Assembly: GCA_017893485.1 (NCBI GenBank)
Contig: CM030363.1
Span: forward strand, 107,131,073-107,195,072
Length of the DNA: 64,000 nt
Direction of reading: 5' to 3'
DNA from: Hemerocallis citrina
Lineage: Eukaryota; Streptophyta; Magnoliopsida; Asparagales; Asphodelaceae
The position numbers and the translations under genes are program-made. A model generated the notes under the pieces. The model did no database searches and was not told where the DNA came from. It was given only the letters and a program-made list of their open reading frames with translations. Below, one piece after another: positions 12,983 to 24,382 of this stretch (positions within the stretch are counted from its first letter, which is position 1; each line of letters opens with the position of its first letter).

Positions 12983-13778
12983 TTGTCCATGGATTCGTGA
13001 TTACATGATTCCTACGTATGTTTACCTGCTATTATGATGCTTGAGTACACGACCCTATAAAATCCACCACTAACTCTAAATGCAACTTGTTTGTATGCAG
13101 CAACCATGTGGTATAGGACGCATGGTTGGTGCATTAGTTAGGATTAAACAATAGACTTAAGAATAACATGTTTACCTGTACACACTTGTTACCTGTCTCG
13201 CATGTTACTTGATATGTGCTACACATTACTTGTTCACTTGTTACATGATCCTGTTACTTGACTCAGTTTAATTGCTTGTTATTTTGATTGGACACTATCA
13301 CTAGTTGCATTCCTGCCATGATATGTTGTATGTTTTTTATTCCAGTTCCCTGTTCTATACTTGTTGTATTTGTTCCTGTACCCTTTCGCTTGTACTACTT
13401 GCGGCCCGTAGCTTGCACTAACAGACATCTTTTCTTTTGCTTCGCCATTTCTTCCAAATTTTAAATACACAGGTTTTGGAGATCAGCTACCCGACGGAGT
13501 GAGTGATCGAGTGTTTTGAGCTTGAGCTGGAATCTTTATGCTTTAGTTTACTTTTGTTTTGAGTTTATAGATTCCTTGTTTCTACTTGAACTTGTATTGG
13601 GCATGTTGTCCCGAAGTTTATTATTGTTACCAGATCTTGTTTTATTTGAGGATTTTGTATTTGTTTTCAAATAACTCTGTTGATTATGAGATTTGTTTCA
13701 TGCATGCGTGGTTGTATCATTCGCTGGGCTTTGTCACGTACTTGTATTCTGTATTCTTTTGGGAATCAGGGCGTGACA

Positions 13779-14556
13779 GTAACACCCTGTAAAATTGAGT
13801 TATTACAATTTTCAGCTAATATGTTACACACATGTATTTTTTATTGTTACGAAAAAATATCCGTAACATATTTTAATACCAATATCTTACATATTTTGTA
13901 TTTCGATTGTTTATATATTTTTCCGTTCTCTCGAAATTCATTTTCTCATATTTTTAGCCAACTCCAATATTTTTTTCATACGTGCAATACACATGGTTTT
14001 AAATGCACGTGTTGATTATATTTTATTATATAAAATTAATGAAGTTTGTATATTTATTTTTATTCGTGCTAATTTTAACATATGAGAGATTATATTAAAA
14101 AATTCGTACTATTTTAATTACGCTCATTTTTTTTGTTTTGATAATACTATTTTATTTTAATGATAGCACACAATATTTGGTGCACAAATAAAAACTCTTG
14201 TATTTGTAACAACACTTTTTCCTATCCCTGTACATATATCTATACTTATATTCACACACACTCATTTCTCACCACCTCCCTACCTATATATATTTCTATA
14301 CCCATATACCCACACCATCTCTCTCATTCCACCACCAATTATCATATAACCCTCTCCACAATAAATTTTCTCTCACTTTCTCCATTCATCCCGTATCCCC
14401 ACTACCCCATTCCACTTCAGAATACACTCTCCCAGCTCACCATTATCTTCCTTAACTACCCTAAGCCTAACTCATAATCCACTCCCCCTCATTCTTTCAG
14501 CCAACATTTAAATCCTTCCTTCATATACACCTGTATATGTATATATAAGCATATTC
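13779..14556 (+). repeat. Split LTR ('LTR-A2'), segment 1 of 3
   Basis: This sequence starts GTAACACCCTGTAAAATTG directly after copy D. It resembles the start of the solo LTR at 18228 (TATAAGACCCTGCAAAAT). It then runs through T-rich sequence and a pyrimidine-rich, TATA-containing stretch (TATATATAAGC near 14541). The copia element is inserted at its end with TSD tattc; the sequence resumes at 24670 and, after a second insertion, at 37456, ending GGGACATTACA at 37545. The three parts total about 3.5 kb. The short frame at 14160-14477 is compositional. Confidence 0.55.
14552..14556. repeat. Left target-site duplication of copia element (tattc)
   Basis: TATTC immediately precedes the TGTGGG start of the 5' LTR. 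The same five bases follow the 3' LTR at 24665-24669. Confidence 0.7.
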
Positions 14557-14831
14557 TGTGGGATATATATTCTCACTATATTAATAATATCATGTGTAAT
14601 ATTGTTTTATGGGTAACACGTTTATTACACGTACTAATTGAATGGATATCAGACCACGGGTTAAATTAGTTAAGCACCCAGTACCCAAACCACTATTTAT
14701 CCTATAAATACGGCCTTGTAATAGTAGTGTAGGTATTCCAATCTTGATACCTAAGCTAAATATCTCAAGCACCTTAGTCTAGGATATTAACCCTAATTTA
14801 ACCCTAATTATTATCTCTCATAATCTCTACA
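14557..14831 (+). repeat. 5' LTR of copia element
   Basis: It begins TGTGGGATATATATTCTCAC and ends near CTCTACA. It matches the 3' LTR throughout, including GGGTAACA, a TATCCTATAAATA promoter box and the GGTATTCCAATCTTGATACC block. No tRNA-iMet PBS is visible after it. The exact 3' edge is uncertain by a few bases. Confidence 0.8.
14703..14710 (+). promoter_or_regulatory. TATA box of copia 5' LTR
   Basis: TATAAATA about 145 bp into the LTR, conserved at the matching position of the 3' LTR (24535). Confidence 0.7.
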
Positions 14832-15585
14832 AATCTTGAGATATTTTTCTTTTAATTTTGAGATTTAGAGAGATATCATCGAAGATGAATTTTATCATAT
14901 CCCATCGCTGCTGCCGGCATCCACCGCCACCATCTCTGTCACTTGCATCGACGCAGACCACCTCGCCACCTACCGCAGACCACTGCACACCCCACCAGCA
15001 CAGGCCACCGTGCCATCCATCGCTAACACCTTCTCCTACTTCCCGAGTGCAAACAGCCAGCCGATGTGGGATCAATTAGTTTTGATTCTCTTAGTGGCTG
15101 ATTTGGGTGTCCCGTGTTCGGTTTTGAAGAGGGGATCCAGGCTGCTCTTGGGTTTGACTCAGATCTGACCCAAACAAGAATCTCATTGGCTGAGATTTGT
15201 GTGTTGCGTGTTTGGGGTCAGGATCGGATCATTGGTGTGCTCTTGGGTTCGACTCAGAGCCAACTTTTGACTTAGATCCAACTTTTGATTGGGTGTTTAG
15301 TTGCTGTTCCGTGTTTGGGAACGAGGATGAGATCTACTGTAGTGTACTTCAAATTCAGATCCAACCCGTAACTACTCCTTGATCTTCATCACGATTCAGT
15401 CCACTCCAAGATTTGTACTTTTATTTAATTAAATTTATGTATTATTGTTTTCTATTAGTTTTACAGAATACCCCTCCTATGTTATTGAAATTATGCAGTA
15501 GTAATTATTCAGAATAAACCCTCCAGATTTTGAAATTTACAGTTTATTCAATTAAGATGGAAAAACTTAATTCGGCGTACAAGAT
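14832..15585 (+). other. Copia leader with GC-rich patch and an internal imperfect repeat
   Basis: This is untranslated leader between the 5' LTR and the first gag-like sequence. It contains a GC-rich patch (about 14910-15060) of unknown origin. Two imperfect copies of a ~100-bp block (about 15110-15176 and 15205-15290) share GATC..., GCTCTTGGGTT and GACTCAGA. The open frames at 14827-15079 and 15197-15382 match nothing I recognise. Capture of a host fragment is possible but unproven. Confidence 0.4.
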
Positions 15586-16080
15586 TCAAAACTAGATACG
15601 TTTGATAGTTCTGAATTTAACGGTTAGAAGATGAAAGCACAATATGAGATTTGGATGCAATTGTTGGAGATGGTGCGAGCAATGGGGATGTTGTTTGGAC
15701 TGGATCAGATCTAAAATTAAAGACAAGTTCTTTACCTGCATTTATATTATTTGTTGTTGTTGAGCTAAAGTTTAGAACTTTGTTAAGTTAAATACAAGTT
15801 TGAAACTATTCTGGCTACATGTTAATGACCAAATATTTATTTTGATAAATTATAGGCTTTGACTATAAAATTGTATCTCCAATTAAATTATTGTTAGAAT
15901 TAAACAGTGCTAATAATTTGTTTAATTGACAAATCTTTAACAATTTGATGGATGTAGGAACTTCAAAGTTACGTACAAATTGCATATATTGGAGACAATG
16001 GATTTGCATCACGAAAGAATAAGTCTGCGCTACGCATGCTTCTCCATCGAATTTGGAAAACACTTCTAACGTGCAGTGTC
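15586..16080 (+). pseudogene. gag: Copia gag remnant
   Basis: Around 15588-15690 a frame reads KLDTFDSSEFNG, stop, then KMKAQYEIWMQLLEM. This resembles the N-terminus of plant copia Gag, where a KL..FDG..F..W motif is followed by a W-containing helix. It has an in-frame stop and soon loses the frame. I could not follow it with confidence beyond about 15720, and no zinc knuckle was found. In a working element this protein would form the virus-like particle. The call rests on weak motif similarity and on its position directly ahead of integrase remnants. Confidence 0.45.
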
Positions 16081-16715
16081 GGTATGATCTACTATAATCC
16101 TTTTTTAGTATTTTTCATGTGATAAATGTGTTAACATTTCATGCGTTTGATCATATGATTGGGAGTGTTTAGATCATAATTAGTCTCGCTTTGAAAACTA
16201 GCATGTTTAGAATTGTTAAGTGTGCCTTATCATACTATGTGTATAGATATAATGGCTAACACATCGTTTGCAGTTTTGTGAGATCGTATATGTGTTTCTC
16301 TAATAAACTTGATGTCTGGGTTCTGTAATGAATGCCTATAACTTAGGCGAGAGCATCTCGTAATGCAGGGTATGACTCCATTAGTTACGTTTTATTCTTT
16401 CTCATTCAATGTACTGTGTGTACAAAGTTGAATTATAAAATTTTAATCATTATATCGTTTAGTGTGATGAAGATGATAAAGAACGAATTAAGGAAAGAAC
16501 TTTTTGTTCAATGTGTTTGAACATATGGACATTATTAGAAGAACGAGAGAAATCAAATAGTTTTGTGAAATGTCTTAGAGTAATTTTGTATTAAATCATA
16601 TTATTATTATTTTATAATGTGCAAATCATAGTCAATGACATGTCTAAGTTTAGTTTAACAAACGAAATGATTGATAATAGTATTTCTAATTTGTGCAGTT
16701 CTTGAACACGACATA
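16081..16715 (+). other. Decayed copia sequence, no domain assignable
   Basis: This stretch lies between the gag-like and pre-integrase remnants, where the rest of gag and the protease should be. It is AT-rich and has stops in all frames. I could not find the protease D-S/T-G motif or a CCHC zinc knuckle. Confidence 0.4.
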
Positions 16716-17300
16716 AAATGCTAGGACATGTGAACTACATATTAAATTGTTTTCTCTTGTTAAAAACTCTTTAAAATATGAAAAATGTGAAAATTGTGCT
16801 CAGAATATGATCACTAGAAAATCATTTAGTATGGTTTCTAGGAGCACACAACTTCTTAAGTCAATACATTCTTATATTTGTGATCTCAGTAGTTTTATGA
16901 CTAGATGAGATAATGGTTGGTTAGAAGTATTTAGTTACTCTTTGAGATGATTATTGAATATTTATCATATATATCGTGAAAGAATCACTCGTTTTTTAAT
17001 GAATTATAATTCTAGTTAAATGCTAAGATCAAATGATTCAAATTTGATAGAGGTGGTAAATATGTTTTGATAATTTTAAGAGAAGTTTGCTTTTGAAATA
17101 ATCTCTAGTGCACTCGATTTAATATCTTCGAACGGTATTGATAAAGTTAGAATCAAACACTCAGTGAAATGTTGAATTCTATGTTATTGACTGTTTGTTT
17201 GACTTTGTGTAATTATGGGTAATGTTGTATTATTAATCATACTCATAATTTGTGACACCACTCTAAATTACTTATACCTTGCAGATTAACGGCATAAAAA
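16716..17300 (+). pseudogene. pol: Copia pre-integrase and integrase remnant
   Basis: Recognisable in sequence, though in shifting frames: LGHVNY at 16721 (the H-bearing start of the pre-integrase zinc finger); YEKCENCAQ near 16777 (the CxxC pair); RSTQLLKSIHSYICDL near 16840-16890, aligned with the first catalytic Asp region of the integrase core; and FDRGGKY at about 17043, the second Asp region. The first Asp is replaced by Tyr (HSYIC where HxDxC is usual). Integrase would join element cDNA to host DNA; this copy cannot. The region between is full of stops. Confidence 0.7.
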
Positions 17301-17700
17301 CACAAATAATTTTGTTCAAGTGAAAATATGTGGTGTGATACATTTATTAGAGTACATAACCCTAGAAGACCTAAAGTAAGACCTATAACAAATATTTGTG
17401 TATACTTAGAAAGTACAGAATGTAGTTCTATGGATAGATATTGGATATATCTAATTTGTATTAGAAAAATCTAGACTTACAGAGTTTTTTGAGGATGTGC
17501 TCATCAACGATAAATGTATGAAATTATCTAGTCCTACAGACACGGTAAATGATTCGTAACTGAAATCAAGAACCAGCCTTACTAACACTTAAAACTTCAA
17601 TGACAAATGAGCCAAGAAGAGTCTTTAGTAGATAATGAAATGAATTTGTTGTTATACAATAATATTTTGAATTAGTTCATTTGCCGAAAATGGCTTAAAC
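17301..17700 (+). other. Decayed copia sequence between integrase and RT
   Basis: This corresponds to the integrase C-terminal region and RT linker. Short phrases such as RRPKVRPITN near 17365 and DVLINDKCMKLSSP near 17490 are open, but none can be assigned to a domain. Stops are frequent in every frame. Confidence 0.4.
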
Positions 17701-18227
17701 TATAGTAAATGGGGTTTGTAGAAAAAACTTAATTTTGATTGTTCAGTAGCAATTTTAATGCATTTTTAGTTGCTAAAGGGTTGACTAAATGGGGAAGATT
17801 TGTTTGAAGTCTACTCACATGTCTGTCATATTGCTACAATAAGTATTTTTCTTACTCTTACTTCTATTGAAAATTTTGTTATTCATGAAAGATGTTTAAA
17901 CAGTTTTCTATTAAAAGGTTTTGTACTGAATGTTTTAAACTGAAAAGTTCTGTACTGAATAGTTTTATACTAAGAGTATTGCACTAATATGTTTAGTGAA
18001 CAAGATTTACAAATGGGTAAAATCATTGTATGATTTAAAACATGCATTCAAACTGAGGCATAGATAAATAATTTGACAAATTTTAAAGAGCTCAGATTTG
18101 AATTAAGTAATTCAGATAAATGTGTTTAATTCTGTGATGTGTCAAATATAATTGCTCTCATTCATTTGTATATTATTGATATGTTTGCTGTTGGAAGTGA
18201 CCTCTCTATTATAAATGAAGTTAAAAT
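17701..18227 (+). pseudogene. pol: Copia reverse transcriptase remnant, 5' part (interrupted by solo LTR)
   Basis: Motifs in order: KWG..KKLNFD near 17704 and LVAKGLTKWGRF near 17766 (the start of the RT_2 fold); VCHIATISIFLTLTSIENF near 17820; IYKWVKSLYDLKHAF near 18005; and YIIDMFAVGSDLSIINEVKI at about 18166-18227. That last string is where copia RT has its catalytic YVDD; here it reads YIID, so the first catalytic Asp is gone. The frame stops inside NEVKI because a 4.2 kb LTR is inserted. It picks up again at 22475 with the next residues of the same motif. Confidence 0.8.
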
Positions 18228-21200
18228 TATAAGACCCTGCAAAATAGTATATATCTATTTTGTATTTTTAATTCGTGCACAATTAAGTGTTGCACATATT
18301 AATAGATTTTTCTTGATTTTAATTGAATAAATATTGAAACATATTATTATTCGATATGTTTTGAACTCAACGAAGGTGCAATTGTAGAATCGGAGTTGAG
18401 ATATCTTCTCAATTAAGTCGTATAATAGTCTTAATTATAATTGAGTTAGGACGTATAATATTGAATTATTATTTTGTATGGTGATAATACGATTTCATGT
18501 GTGTTGTTACAAATTGTATGTACAAATTGTATTGACATTATTTGTGTGTATTTCAATTTCTATTTGATTGAAATTGTTTGTGAGATTGTTGTAATTTAAA
18601 TCATCTAAATAAACCCAGTATGACTCAACTAGATCCAAACAAACACACTCTAGCTTGAACCCAAGTTGACCCAACCTAACTTAACTTGTTTTGTGCATTG
18701 GATGAACAAAATTTTGTGCACATGCACTAGTTTTGGCCAACCATCATTTGGAAGGAATGAGGGATGTGTTTTGATTTTTCAAATTAGAATCTAGGGCTTT
18801 TGATGAGACTCAAAATACTTGAATGTTTGAGAAACTCTAAGAGACAATACCACTCTCACACTCCACCTCCCCTCCCCTCCAATGCATGTTGGCATCACTC
18901 TCACACACTCTCTCTACATCAGGCCAAACTCTCCCTCTCACTATTTATACCCCTCCACAAAAGTCCTAGTTCACTTTCTCATTTTCTACTACATCCAACT
19001 ATCTCTTATATCCTGAAAACCACTTCTATACACTCCCCTACTTTTCTACATTCTTAAATTTGAGACAAGAAGGAGCCAAGAGGAGCCAAGGAGAAGGAGA
19101 GTAGGAGCAAGAAGTGCTAGCAAGGAGGATCAAGAACAAGGAGGCCAAAGACAAAGCTAGGAGCTTGAAGTTGGAATTTCGTCTACAAAACAAGGTGGGT
19201 GTTTCTAAACATTTGTGGTGTTTAAATTTTTGTTGTAAAGTTTTGATGTGGTCTTGATAGTATGAATGGGTCATGGAATGTATGATTAAGTGCTAAAATT
19301 CTTTGCATGCTAGTTTTATTAGTGAAGACTAGATAAAAACACAGTAAAAAGCTAATCAGAAAAGTGTGTTAGGTCTGGATGCTATATCTCAAAAATTACT
19401 TAGAGTTTGAGTTTGAAATTGTAAATGTAGATTCTTATGCATGTTATACACCTTGATTCCAAATTTCATAATTTTTGAAATTTATTTACTATTTTAATTA
19501 AATACGAACTCGAACACTGACTGTGCAGAAAACATATTTAGCATATGTTTTGACTGTAATTTTTCAAAGCTCATAACTCTTTAACCACTTAAGAGTTAAT
19601 GCTGAAATTTGAGTATGTGTTTCTAATATATGTTAAGTGCTAGGATATAAAATTTTATAATTTTTGGACATTATTTGCTATTTTTAGAAAATCCGAAACC
19701 ATTGACTGTTCTAAAAAGAAAACATAGAGTGAAGATGATCTGTTCTGTTTTTAGTTAATTTTTAAGAAATCATAACTTAAAAATACTTGGTATAATTACT
19801 TTAAATTTAAATGTGTATTGTTACTATGTATGAAGAATCTATGTTTCAAATTTCATGAAGTTTATATTTAAAAGTATTTTTATGTTAGCAATGGTTAGTT
19901 GTTGCTATGTTCTGAATTTTTTTGCATGCATGTTAAATAATGACAGATTTGACCACTTTAACGACTTAATCTGAAGAACCATGTAACTTCAAAGTTGTAA
20001 TAGACACTTAGATCTTTCTGTAATGCCTAAGAACTCAATATTCAGATAAGCACACAAATTGTAATGAATTTCACAAGTGATAATAGAAGCACACAGATTC
20101 TTAAAGCTCACTGTTTTGCACTGTGCCTATGAGATTGAGTTAGAACTTGTAGAATTTAAGTTTTAAGTTGCTGTTGTGGGTTATAAATCATGTTGTGGAT
20201 ATGAGAATGAGTTAAGACTTAAATTATCTAAATGTTCATGTTATGAGTAACTCATGTGTGCTTGTAGATCTACAATATAGACACACTTGTTCACTGTTTT
20301 TAAGTAGAAATTGTGATAGGTGTTTATGTATTGATGTTGATCACTTTGGGATGAGATTCATGCCCAACTTGTGCTTGTGCTTGTTGTTTACTTTGAGTAG
20401 AAGCATGGAAGTACCAGATCGCGTTTCTCCAATCAAACGGGACCGGGAACGACCCCATTTTGGTATGAATGCCAATTGCATGCGTGCTGTTTGGATATGT
20501 AATTTTCTATTTTGAGAGCTTTTTAGCACTTTTTTTGGGTATTCATTGTGTAGGATTTACTCCTACGGTAGTGTACCCTTTTTGGTCTACATTGGTTGAG
20601 TTTAGAAACTCTAGGATTAAGTCCTATGGTATATCTAGACAGGTAGAATAGGAACCCATGTCGCATCGAATGCGTGGAAGGAGATGACTCGTGCGCCGAT
20701 GTGCTCGCCGTTCATGGAAGGATTCTATAATTGTGTTTGATGCTACCACTTTTTGAGGACCGTGGAGCGTAAGGATAGCGGTAGAAACGTGTTTGGGTCG
20801 GGCCGAGGTTGCGATCGAACTCCAAGCGTAGATAAAGGTTGCGGCGATCGACGGAGTTGGTTCGTCGTTGGTTCGGTCCAAGTATGGGCCGAGGCAGGCC
20901 AACCCTTGGGTCGGATTTGAGGGCTAGATTGTGTCCTATTGTGGGATGGGTTAAGTCCTAATAATAAAAAATGTAATTAACTAGAAAATAGTCACATGTA
21001 GAACTTAACTAGTTGTTTATAATAAACAAAGTTGTTTACTAAGTTAGGGTCTGGTAATACTTGATAGATCACCTAACTAAGAGAATTGGTTGAAATGAAA
21101 TAGACCTAGACCTGCCTAATAAAAATCATACATCCAATGATATAATGAAAGAGGATTAGAGATTGATTAGAGTCTTGGAATTCAGATAATCAGATGATCA

Positions 21201-22469
21201 GATAAAAAGCTAGTAATCTAGTAATTAACCTCATTCTTATTCTTGGTCCTAGAGGGGATTAGCAGTATTATCTTGGGTTCATGATGTTGTAGGATTAGTT
21301 CGAGTCGTTGTTGAATGTAAGGACAGGCATTAGTGGGTGTTGTGTTCGCCTGTCAGGGGGACGCGTGGCATCTTCACGCCTGGCCGAATCCTATGTTCAT
21401 TTAATGCGAACAGGGGACTTAGCGATTGCCATGTGAATGAACTCTTTGGAGCTCTACTGTCTTCGGCGCGAGTGCCTTCATGTCCATAATAACCTTTGAA
21501 AAGGTTTGGAGTAGTGACATCGTCTCGACTGCAAGTTTTGGTCTGGTGTAAGGATGAGTGCAGCAGAGAGTTGGGGGAACCCTAATATCCATCAGGTCCT
21601 ATGTTGATCAATGCGGGCAGAGGACTTAGAGACTGCCATGTGAGTGAACTTTTTGGGGTTTTGAAATAACCTTCTCGGCGGGGAGCTCTAGTGTCTGTAC
21701 ATTAGCTTTTGGTGAGGTACGGGGATGCGGAATTATCGCGACCTACTATGGGTTTTAGCCACGACGGAATAAGCCGTGCGACTGTGACCCCGGGCGCAGT
21801 GGATATAACACGAGGAATTGGACACCACTAGCGTGATCGAGTAGAGTAAACCGGACGATTGGAACCTCATCATCACTAGAGTATCTGAGAAAGGAGAGAG
21901 CAAAAGAGTAGGATTCATAGCAGGGGATCAAACTCTATCAATTGAAGAACGTCATTTGGTTAAGGAATGTGTATTATGGGATGCATATCTCTCCAATCAA
22001 TCGTGCATTAGCTTTAGGAGCATGAGTGCATAGTGTGTGCATTAGACCTAGGCCATGGCATACACCGACACTTGTTTGACATCACTTTTCATTTTGCATC
22101 AAAATTTGGTTGTTGAGGTTTGGAATCGCTATATTATGGCATAGCGAGGATCGCTGTATTATAGCATTGCGTCATTTTTATTCAACTGACGTGTGCATAG
22201 TTTGGTGAGTTTGCAGGACTACCTAATCGTGGGGAGCACAGGAAAACTGAAGCCTTGGGAAGCATCTGAGTGAAAGTTTGCTGTCCAATTTTATTGTATA
22301 TTCATAATGTATCAATTTATTGTAATTGTTGTAACCATTGGACATTGTAATAACAGTTTGACGTAATAAAAGTTTTTAATTTCCTGTGATTTTGTTGTGT
22401 TGTGACTCATTTGATGGAAGATTCTGAAGTGTGTCACGAGTTCCTACGTTAGGAATTCGAGGTGCTACA
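18228..22469 (+). mobile_element. Solo LTR, 4.2 kb, inserted in the copia RT
   Basis: The insert starts TATAAGACCCTGC (a decayed TGTAAGACCC-type terminus) and ends GAGGTGCTACA. AAATT follows at 22470-22474, and the left flank is AAAATT with a one-base change, consistent with a 5-bp target duplication. I find no PBS, gag or pol inside, so it is an LTR left by LTR-LTR recombination or a very long non-autonomous LTR. Contents: an AT-rich head, a TATA-like box at 18951, a purine-rich leader near 19060-19190, a GC-rich patch near 20640-20930, and a CTATATTATGGCATAGCGAGG block near 22130 that is also found near 27075 in LTR-A2, which shows they are the same family. Confidence 0.75.
18951..18960 (+). 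promoter_or_regulatory. TATA-like box of the solo LTR
   Basis: CTATTTATAC after a pyrimidine-rich run of CTCTCTC. It lies about 725 bp from the LTR start and ahead of a purine-rich leader. Assigned by motif and position only. Confidence 0.45.
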
Positions 22470-22474
22470 AAATT
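22470..22474. repeat. Right target-site duplication of solo LTR (aaatt)
   Basis: AAATT follows the LTR's GCTACA end. The left copy lies at about 18223-18227 with a one-base change. Joining the flanks at this repeat keeps the copia frame open. Confidence 0.6.
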
Positions 22475-22870
22475 GTGCTATCCAAAGAATTCAGTATGAA
22501 ACACCTAGGTGTTGCGGACGTCATTTTAGGTATAAGGGTGAGTTTCTGATGGCAAGGGATATCCCTTAGTCAAATTCATCAAATCAATAATGTATTCCAA
22601 AAGTGGGGATATAGTGACTGAAAGTGTGTTTTGAAACAACTTATGATTATGATAAAGATTGACAACTAATAATGGTACAACTATGAGACAGTTAGATCAT
22701 TCTCACTTATTGAATGTCTCATATATAAAAAGATCTGCACTAACAGACATAGCCTTTGAGGTAGGTATGATCTGCAGATTCACTAGTAGTCCTATTAATA
22801 TATATTGGAGAGCCCTAAGAGGTAATGAGACACTTGAGAGGTACTCAAGAGTTTACTTTGTGCTACTCTA
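22475..22870 (+). pseudogene. pol: Copia reverse transcriptase remnant, 3' part
   Basis: It resumes exactly where the first part stopped: LSKEFSMKHLGVADVILGIR at 22478-22537, the conserved copia stretch just after the catalytic loop. A further frame (22712-22870) reads LTDIAFEVGMICRFTSSPIN followed by a W-x-A-L motif; this is the RT C-terminus that leads into RNase H. Two frameshifts separate the pieces. The quality of the join across the solo LTR is the strongest evidence that both parts were one gene. Confidence 0.85.
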
Positions 22871-23335
22871 GTCGTCCTTCAAAATTGAATGGATGATCTG
22901 ATGCATTATAATGCTCAGAATTTAGTGAAAGTCGATAACTAGTGGATATGTGTTTACACTTAGAGGAACATAAATGTTATCAAAATTAGAAGGTAAACAT
23001 GCACTGTGTTATAATCCATGAAATCAGACCTCTATGTGTTATTCTCTGCAGGGGAAGAGGCTGAATGGATTGAATGACTTGTTGCTAGTCATCCATTCAG
23101 AAGTTGAAAGTAAACTCTCTAATTCTGTTATGTGACTAACAAGCTACAATGTACTGTAGCTCATAACTCACTCTATAATGATAAGAGGAGTACATTAAGG
23201 CTAATATAAGCCTAGTTAAACTTTCTCATTAGTAGAATGCAATTGAGAAAAAAATATGGCTAATACTCTTGCTAAGAGACTTGAAAGTGATCTAATTATC
23301 AAAACTGTGGGGAAATGGAGTTAAAAGATACTGAG
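22871..23335 (+). pseudogene. pol: Copia RNase H remnant and polyprotein tail
   Basis: Pieces in order: SDAL at about 22899 (the SDADW catalytic start of copia RNase H, with the end lost); SGYVFTLRG near 22940-22970; GEEAEWIE near 23052 (matching the KEAEW helix); and NMANTLAKRLESDLI near 23250, matching the N-I-A-D-x-L-T-K tail that ends copia polyproteins. Stops and frameshifts break every link. The enzyme would remove RNA from the RNA:DNA hybrid during cDNA synthesis. Confidence 0.7.
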
Positions 23336-24382
23336 TCAAAAGCTTTAACATCCTAATTTTTTTGATATTTAGAATTCAGTTGGAGCCATAGAGAAGTTCA
23401 AACTTAAGCATCAATTTTAGGCAGTTGACATGCTTTAGGTAATTTAAAAAGTTCAATGTAAATATTGTTAATATATAATTTCATTCCAATTTTCATGATA
23501 CTATATATTTTCATAATTTACTTAGAATCATCTCTTTATTAAAAAAAAAAGCGTGAAAACTTGTTGATGTGTTTCCGATGTTTAGAATTGTCGTTATATC
23601 ATTCCAATTTTGATGATATCTCTCTTTTATAGATTCATGTATCATTCCAATTTTTATTATTCTGGATTTAACCATAATCGATTTGACTGTTCTATCATTC
23701 CAATATGAAACATAGTATAGTTCTAATGTAGAAACTATAATAGTTCTTATTTTTTATTTTGTTAAAGAAACTCGATTGTGATGCTTGCTTTATATTTTGC
23801 TAAGCTAATTTTGTATCGTACCAAGTCCTTTTGTGGAACTAGATACTTTATTAAATCCGCTTGAATACTTAGAGATGTGTCTCATGATATTCTTGTTTGT
23901 AATATGCTACCAAAGATGGAGGAGTTGAATCTGTCAGCATAGATTTCAAAATAATGATTTGCTCAAAATGGAGGAGTAAACGTAAAGCAGTGTGCAAGGA
24001 TAAAATTTTAGTTTATTTCTCTCGAGAATAAATTAGTCACTTGCGTGGAATTTTTTTTTTGAGTTTAAGACTCTTGTGTTCATTGAGCTTAAAACTCTTA
24101 TTTCGTTCTTGAAGTTTATTTGCTTTGTTTGATTTAGAAACTACGACAGATTTCTCCTGTCAGTTTATTGAACTATTCTATTGTGATATGGTTTGTGAAC
24201 TATTTAATTATTTTGTTTTAGTCTTATTTTTACTATTAAGATTTATAATTGATTTAGTCCTTATGAACTATACATTGTGTGATGCATTTCTTCTATTTAA
24301 AGACTGCTATCAGCCAGTCAACTTCATGTTGAATTGATGAGATAATCCAGTATGCTTATATATTGAGAATATAGGAGGAGAT
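23336..24382 (+). other. Copia 3' untranslated region with polypurine tract
   Basis: This is about 1 kb of AT-rich non-coding sequence after the polyprotein tail. It contains repeated CATTCCAATTTT phrases (about 23480, 23600, 23645). It ends with the purine run ATAGGAGGAGAT at 24371-24382, which abuts the 3' LTR and is the presumed plus-strand primer. The frame at 24125-24337 is compositional. Confidence 0.6.
24371..24382 (+). promoter_or_regulatory. Polypurine tract of copia element
   Basis: ATAGGAGGAGAT lies immediately 5' of the TGTAGG start of the 3' LTR, the standard place for the PPT. Confidence 0.75.

Larger units (their letters stand above)
10759..13778 (+). repeat. Family-1 LTR copy D, ~3.0 kb
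   Basis: It starts TGTAACCCCTG at 10759 and ends GGGCGTGACA at 13778. It carries a TATA-like box at 11103, a GC-rich island (about 11155-11600), the GGAACCGGCAAAGAGTC block near 12500, a 32-bp tandem duplication at 12919-12982, and the conserved terminus (TCATTCGCTGGGC, TTTTGGGAATCAGGGCGTGACA). There is no PBS after it; the next LTR family begins at once. No TSD could be matched with any other LTR of the array. The frames at 11271-11680 lie in the GC-rich island and match nothing I recognise. Confidence 0.75.
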
